A DNA stretch of 42,460 bases from Neptuniibacter sp048548695 (GTDB lineage Bacteria > Pseudomonadota > Gammaproteobacteria > Pseudomonadales > Balneatricaceae): assembly GCF_048548695.1 (NCBI RefSeq), contig NZ_JBLYIF010000018.1. The stretch is one strand, 5' to 3'. How positions within the stretch are numbered: the stretch's first letter is position 1; the number at the start of each line of letters is the position of its first letter. The notes under the pieces are model-generated. The model was not told the origin of the DNA. It saw only the letters and a list, made by a program, of their open reading frames with translations, and did no database searches. Shown here one piece after another: positions 42,318 through 42,460 of this stretch. The translations under genes and the position numbers were made by a program.

Positions 42318-42384
42318 ACTTAACAATCGCAGTCAGCAGGAACGCTTCGCTCGCAAGCTCGCTACGCGTCCGCTGCTGCAAGCG
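42318..42384 (+). other. attC site of cassette 3
   Basis: The site is 67 bases, from R' ACTTAAC (42318-42324) to the crossover G42384 of GTTATAT. The arms CAGCAG and CTGCTG and the repeated GCTCGC segments can fold. R' is one base from the exact complement of the cassette 3 front (GTTAAAT). Confidence 0.85.
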
Positions 42385-42407
42385 TTATATGTAAATAAGG
42401 ACATAAC

Positions 42408-42460
42408 ATGAAAAAAATACTTATCTTTTCATTATTACTTGCAAGTTCACTATCCGTAGG
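42408..42460 (+). CDS. Cassette 4: exported protein, N-terminal fragment
   Basis: ATG at 42408 follows AAGGACATAAC. The 17 visible residues (MKKILIFSLLLASSLSV and on) are a lysine-then-hydrophobic signal peptide. The rest of the gene lies beyond the window, so its function cannot be told. Confidence 0.75.
   Translation, partial: MKKILIFSLLLASSLSV

Larger units (their letters stand above)
39280..42460. mobile_element. Chromosomal integron with cassette array (3' end outside window)
   Basis: The element comprises a minus-strand IntI, an attI region, and a plus-strand array of cassettes separated by attC sites. Cassette limits, by crossover point: cassette 1 is 40567-41161, cassette 2 is 41162-41605, cassette 3 is 41606-42384, and cassette 4 starts at 42385. 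All cassette genes point away from the integrase, the normal layout. No transposase or resistance gene is present in the part seen, which fits a chromosomal rather than a clinical mobile integron. Confidence 0.93.

Overview
The window looks like the chromosome of a marine-type gammaproteobacterium, probably in or near the Oceanospirillales/Pseudomonadales. The basis is protein resemblance recalled from memory: a Pseudomonas-like FtsZ, a DUF6482 protein, long-form PurC, a TgpA/MoxR/DUF58 cluster, and the MaoP/HdfR and SrkA/AlkC gene sets. The genus cannot be fixed from the sequence alone. Most of the window is ordinary core genome with short intergenic gaps and many hairpin terminators.

Layout. 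1-1.8 kb: the end of ftsA, then ftsZ with its own terminator, then tRNA-Ser(GGA); lpxC does not follow ftsZ. 1.9-3.6 kb: SOS-controlled umuDC (DNA polymerase V) behind a near-perfect LexA box. 3.9-5.5 kb: a membrane diguanylate cyclase and a decayed gene remnant. 5.5-12.6 kb: hisC, a lipoprotein esterase, a DUF47/PiT phosphate-transport pair, an aspartokinase of the ectoine-cluster type standing alone, and trhO. 12.9-16.9 kb: a secreted HExxH protein overlapping a DUF1289 gene, alr, purC and a small coiled-coil protein. 17.3-20.5 kb: a PLP fold-III ornithine decarboxylase, a degenerate GGDEF protein, a Cys-rich mini-protein and SlyD. 20.7-25 kb: a DUF6482 protein and a translationally coupled moxR-DUF58-tgpA operon. 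25-31.6 kb: a UDG-superfamily protein, a YgjP-like metallopeptidase, a tandem receiver protein, the divergent maoP/hdfR pair, and hrpB. 31.7-39 kb: a small orphan, a ferredoxin reductase, a DUF5610 protein, a KefB-type antiporter, a DUF2058 protein, srkA and alkC.

39.3 kb to the end of the window is the most notable region: a chromosomal integron. It has an IntI-type tyrosine recombinase on the minus strand with a LexA box in its promoter. An attI region follows, then an array of plus-strand gene cassettes separated by attC sites. Three cassettes are complete and a fourth is cut off by the window edge. The first cassettes carry a DUF3291 protein, an unrecognised 114-residue protein, and a cold-shock-domain/membrane/zinc-ribbon protein. 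The crossover points can be placed to the base, because the first bases of cassettes 1 and 2 are exactly complementary to the R' box of their own attC.

Functionally, the window holds two modules that should be induced by DNA damage through LexA, both of which generate variation: mutagenic polymerase V and the integron integrase. It also holds base-repair proteins (AlkC, a UDG-like protein), second-messenger proteins (one active-looking and one degenerate GGDEF protein), and housekeeping metabolism. No CRISPR array, intact insertion sequence, rRNA or prophage was seen.
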